The notes under the pieces were generated by a model. The model was not told the origin of the DNA and did not search any database. It saw only the letters and a list, made by a program, of their open reading frames with translations. The position numbers and the translations under genes are program-made. A stretch of 7,794 nucleotides of DNA from Euryarchaeota archaeon UBA226 (GTDB lineage Archaea; Thermoplasmatota; Poseidoniia; Poseidoniales; Poseidoniaceae): assembly GCA_002505935.1 (NCBI GenBank), contig DAWL01000034.1, positions 1 through 7,794 on the forward strand, in the 5' to 3' direction. This document shows positions 6,202-7,794 of this stretch, one piece after another. The number at the start of each line of letters is the position of its first letter. The first letter of the stretch is position 1.

Positions 6202-7794
6202 ATGGATACCGTCGTCAATGATTTCACCCTTAACATAGCAACTGCGAACGGAACTGGCTCGCAAAGTGCCAATTTGATTCTGCTCCAAACCATGGCCGAC
6301 ATGGGGGTCAATGTGAGCGGAAAGAACCTATTTCCTTCAAACATCTCAGGATTACCAACTTGGTATATCATCAGAGTTTCCGATGCCGGATATCAAGCAC
6401 CGGGAGACCGCACCCACATTCAGGTATTGATGAATAAAGCAACGTGGGACAAAGATATCGAAGAATGTAAGCCAGGGACATTGATCATCTACAATTCCGA
6501 TGTCAAGATGCCCGTGGAAAGGGATGATTGCATGTTATTCCCTGTTCCAATGACAAAGATGGCTCGTGGCCTGCACCCAAAACTCGCTCGAATGATTGCC
6601 AACATCGTTTATGTTGGAGTTATCGCTCATCTCATAGATCTTGATGAGGCGGCTATTCTTTCTGCCCTAAGCAAACAATTCAAGGGTAAGGCAACCGCTA
6701 TTGATCTCAACAGTCAAGCTGTATTGTTGGGACGAGAATATGCAGCAGAGCACTTCGGAGAAGAGAGAGGACCATACAGAATTGAAGCGAGAGAAATTGA
6801 AGAGGACACCTTCATGATTGAAGGTAATGAAGCGGTCGCCCTAGGTTCAATCTTTGGTGGAATAACCACCTTGTCATGGTATCCAATCACTCCCTCTTCT
6901 TCTTTGGCCGAGAGCATCATTGCGTGGCTACCAAAACTGCGGGATGATGAGAACGGGGACTCGACCTGCGCAGTCATTCAAGCAGAAGATGAGTTAGCAG
7001 CAGTTGGGATGATTGTCGGCACTGGGTTTGCAGGAGGGCGCGGCATGACATGTACGAGCGGCCCAGGAATCTCATTGATGTACGAATTCATCGGACTTGC
7101 CTACTTCGCCGAGATACCATGCGTCATCTGGGATGTTAATCGCACAGGGCCATCAACCGGTCTACCCACTAGAACTCAACAAGGCGACTTGACAATGCTC
7201 TACGAAGCCAGTCATGGTGACACTCAGTTCCCAGTATTGATTCCAGGAAACATGGAGGAATGTTTCGAATTCGGCTGGCGCGCCTTCGATGTTGCAGAGC
7301 GCCTACAGACCTTGGTCTTTGGATTCTCAGACCTAGATTTAGGGATGAACAAATGGAAGTGCAAAGGTTTCGAATATCCTGATGAAGCGATAGACCGTGG
7401 CAAGGTAGTACGCACTCAAGAACAACTCGATGCCATCGAGAACTACGGACGATATCGCGATGTTGATGGGGACGGAATCTGCTATCGAACCCTGCCGGGT
7501 TCCGGACTCGACCCAATCCTATACCGCGGTACTGGGCATGACGAAGATGGAGTATACTCTGAGAAGCCAGACGTGTATGAAAAGAACATGGCACGTCTAA
7601 AGCGTAAGATCGACAACGCACGTACTTGGCTACCTCAACCAATACTACGCGAAGAAGTTGAGAAAGAAGTCGGAATCATCTACTACGGAAGTATGGAAAA
7701 CACAATCCAAGAGATTGATGACATCCTCGAATCCACCGGCATGAAAGTGTCACAATGCAGAATCCGTTCGCTACCTTTGTCTCCAACAGCGGAG
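6202..7794 (+). CDS. korA: 2-oxoacid:ferredoxin oxidoreductase, fused gamma-alpha subunit (KorA-like), 3' end cut by the window
   Basis: Part of the thiamine-diphosphate enzyme that oxidatively decarboxylates a 2-oxoacid to acyl-CoA and reduces ferredoxin; a beta subunit carrying the cofactor would be expected just downstream. The frame is open for exactly 531 codons to the window edge. Residues about 4-185 are the gamma domain (NIATANGTGSQSAN, later NISGLPTWYIIRVSD). Residues about 205 onward are the alpha domain: WYPITPSSSLAE (Tyr227) for 2-oxoacid/CoA binding, AEDELAAVGM, TSGPGISLM (285 on), EIPCVIWDVNRTGPSTGLPTR, TQQGD, and HGD (338). The chain breaks in the next domain (VGIIYYGSMENTIQEIDDIL). 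Fused gamma-alpha chains of roughly 600 residues are typical in archaea, so perhaps 80-100 residues are missing. The substrate cannot be fixed from this piece; 2-oxoglutarate is preferred because aconitase is close by, and pyruvate or branched 2-oxoacids remain possible. An in-frame ATG at 6157 would add 15 residues. Confidence 0.9.
   Translation, partial: MDTVVNDFTLNIATANGTGSQSANLILLQTMADMGVNVSGKNLFPSNISGLPTWYIIRVSDAGYQAPGDRTHIQVLMNKATWDKDIEECKPGTLIIYNSDVKMPVERDDCMLFPVPMTKMARGLHPKLARMIANIVYVGVIAHLIDLDEAAILSALSKQFKGKATAIDLNSQAVLLGREYAAEHFGEERGPYRIEAREIEEDTFMIEGNEAVALGSIFGGITTLSWYPITPSSSLAESIIAWLPKLRDDENGDSTCAVIQAEDELAAVGMIVGTGFAGGRGMTCTSGPGISLMYEFIGLAYFAEIPCVIWDVNRTGPSTGLPTRTQQGDLTMLYEASHGDTQFPVLIPGNMEECFEFGWRAFDVAERLQTLVFGFSDLDLGMNKWKCKGFEYPDEAIDRGKVVRTQEQLDAIENYGRYRDVDGDGICYRTLPGSGLDPILYRGTGHDEDGVYSEKPDVYEKNMARLKRKIDNARTWLPQPILREEVEKEVGIIYYGSMENTIQEIDDILESTGMKVSQCRIRSLPLSPTAE

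Noticed and set aside
7169..7642. 157-codon open frame on the minus strand opposite the korA-like gene
   Set aside because: Arg/Ser/His-rich translation typical of an antisense shadow; the plus strand carries a well-conserved enzyme throughout.

Overview
The window looks like chromosomal DNA of an uncultivated archaeon, most likely a marine Thermoplasmata-type euryarchaeon (Marine Group II/Poseidoniales or a relative). The reasons are a fused gamma-alpha 2-oxoacid:ferredoxin oxidoreductase subunit, a membrane-anchored TPR-cyclophilin, a secreted protein dense in N-glycosylation sequons, short intergenic gaps and archaeal TATA-like promoter elements. The organism call is an inference from gene content; no rRNA or tRNA gene is present to confirm it. 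I see no mobile element, CRISPR array or RNA gene.

Layout: three genes lie on the minus strand and one on the plus strand, and they diverge from a control region at about 6040-6201. Reading leftward from there: a TPR-transmembrane-cyclophilin peptidyl-prolyl isomerase (4954-6039), a full-length AcnA-type aconitase (2236-4926), and a large secreted or surface protein that starts near 2189 and runs off the left edge of the window. Reading rightward: the first 531 codons of a korA-like 2-oxoacid:ferredoxin oxidoreductase alpha subunit, which runs off the right edge.

Function: aconitase makes isocitrate from citrate, and a KorA-type enzyme oxidises a 2-oxoacid (2-oxoglutarate is the best guess given the aconitase nearby) to an acyl-CoA with ferredoxin as acceptor. 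The metabolic theme is therefore the oxidative TCA cycle with a ferredoxin-linked step. The cyclophilin and the surface protein both belong to the cell envelope; the first is probably a folding factor outside the membrane, the second a glycine-rich beta-solenoid-like adhesin or coat protein.

The most interesting items are: (1) the 726+ residue surface protein, open across the whole left 2.2 kb, with at least three (possibly four) degenerate glycine-loop/beta-strand repeats and about 25 N-glycosylation sequons; (2) a perfect 8-bp inverted repeat that covers both candidate start codons of that gene; (3) a perfect 7-bp inverted repeat placed between the two divergent TATA-like elements; and (4) a four-cysteine insertion in the cyclophilin domain. 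I found no clear evidence of a wholly new multi-gene system.
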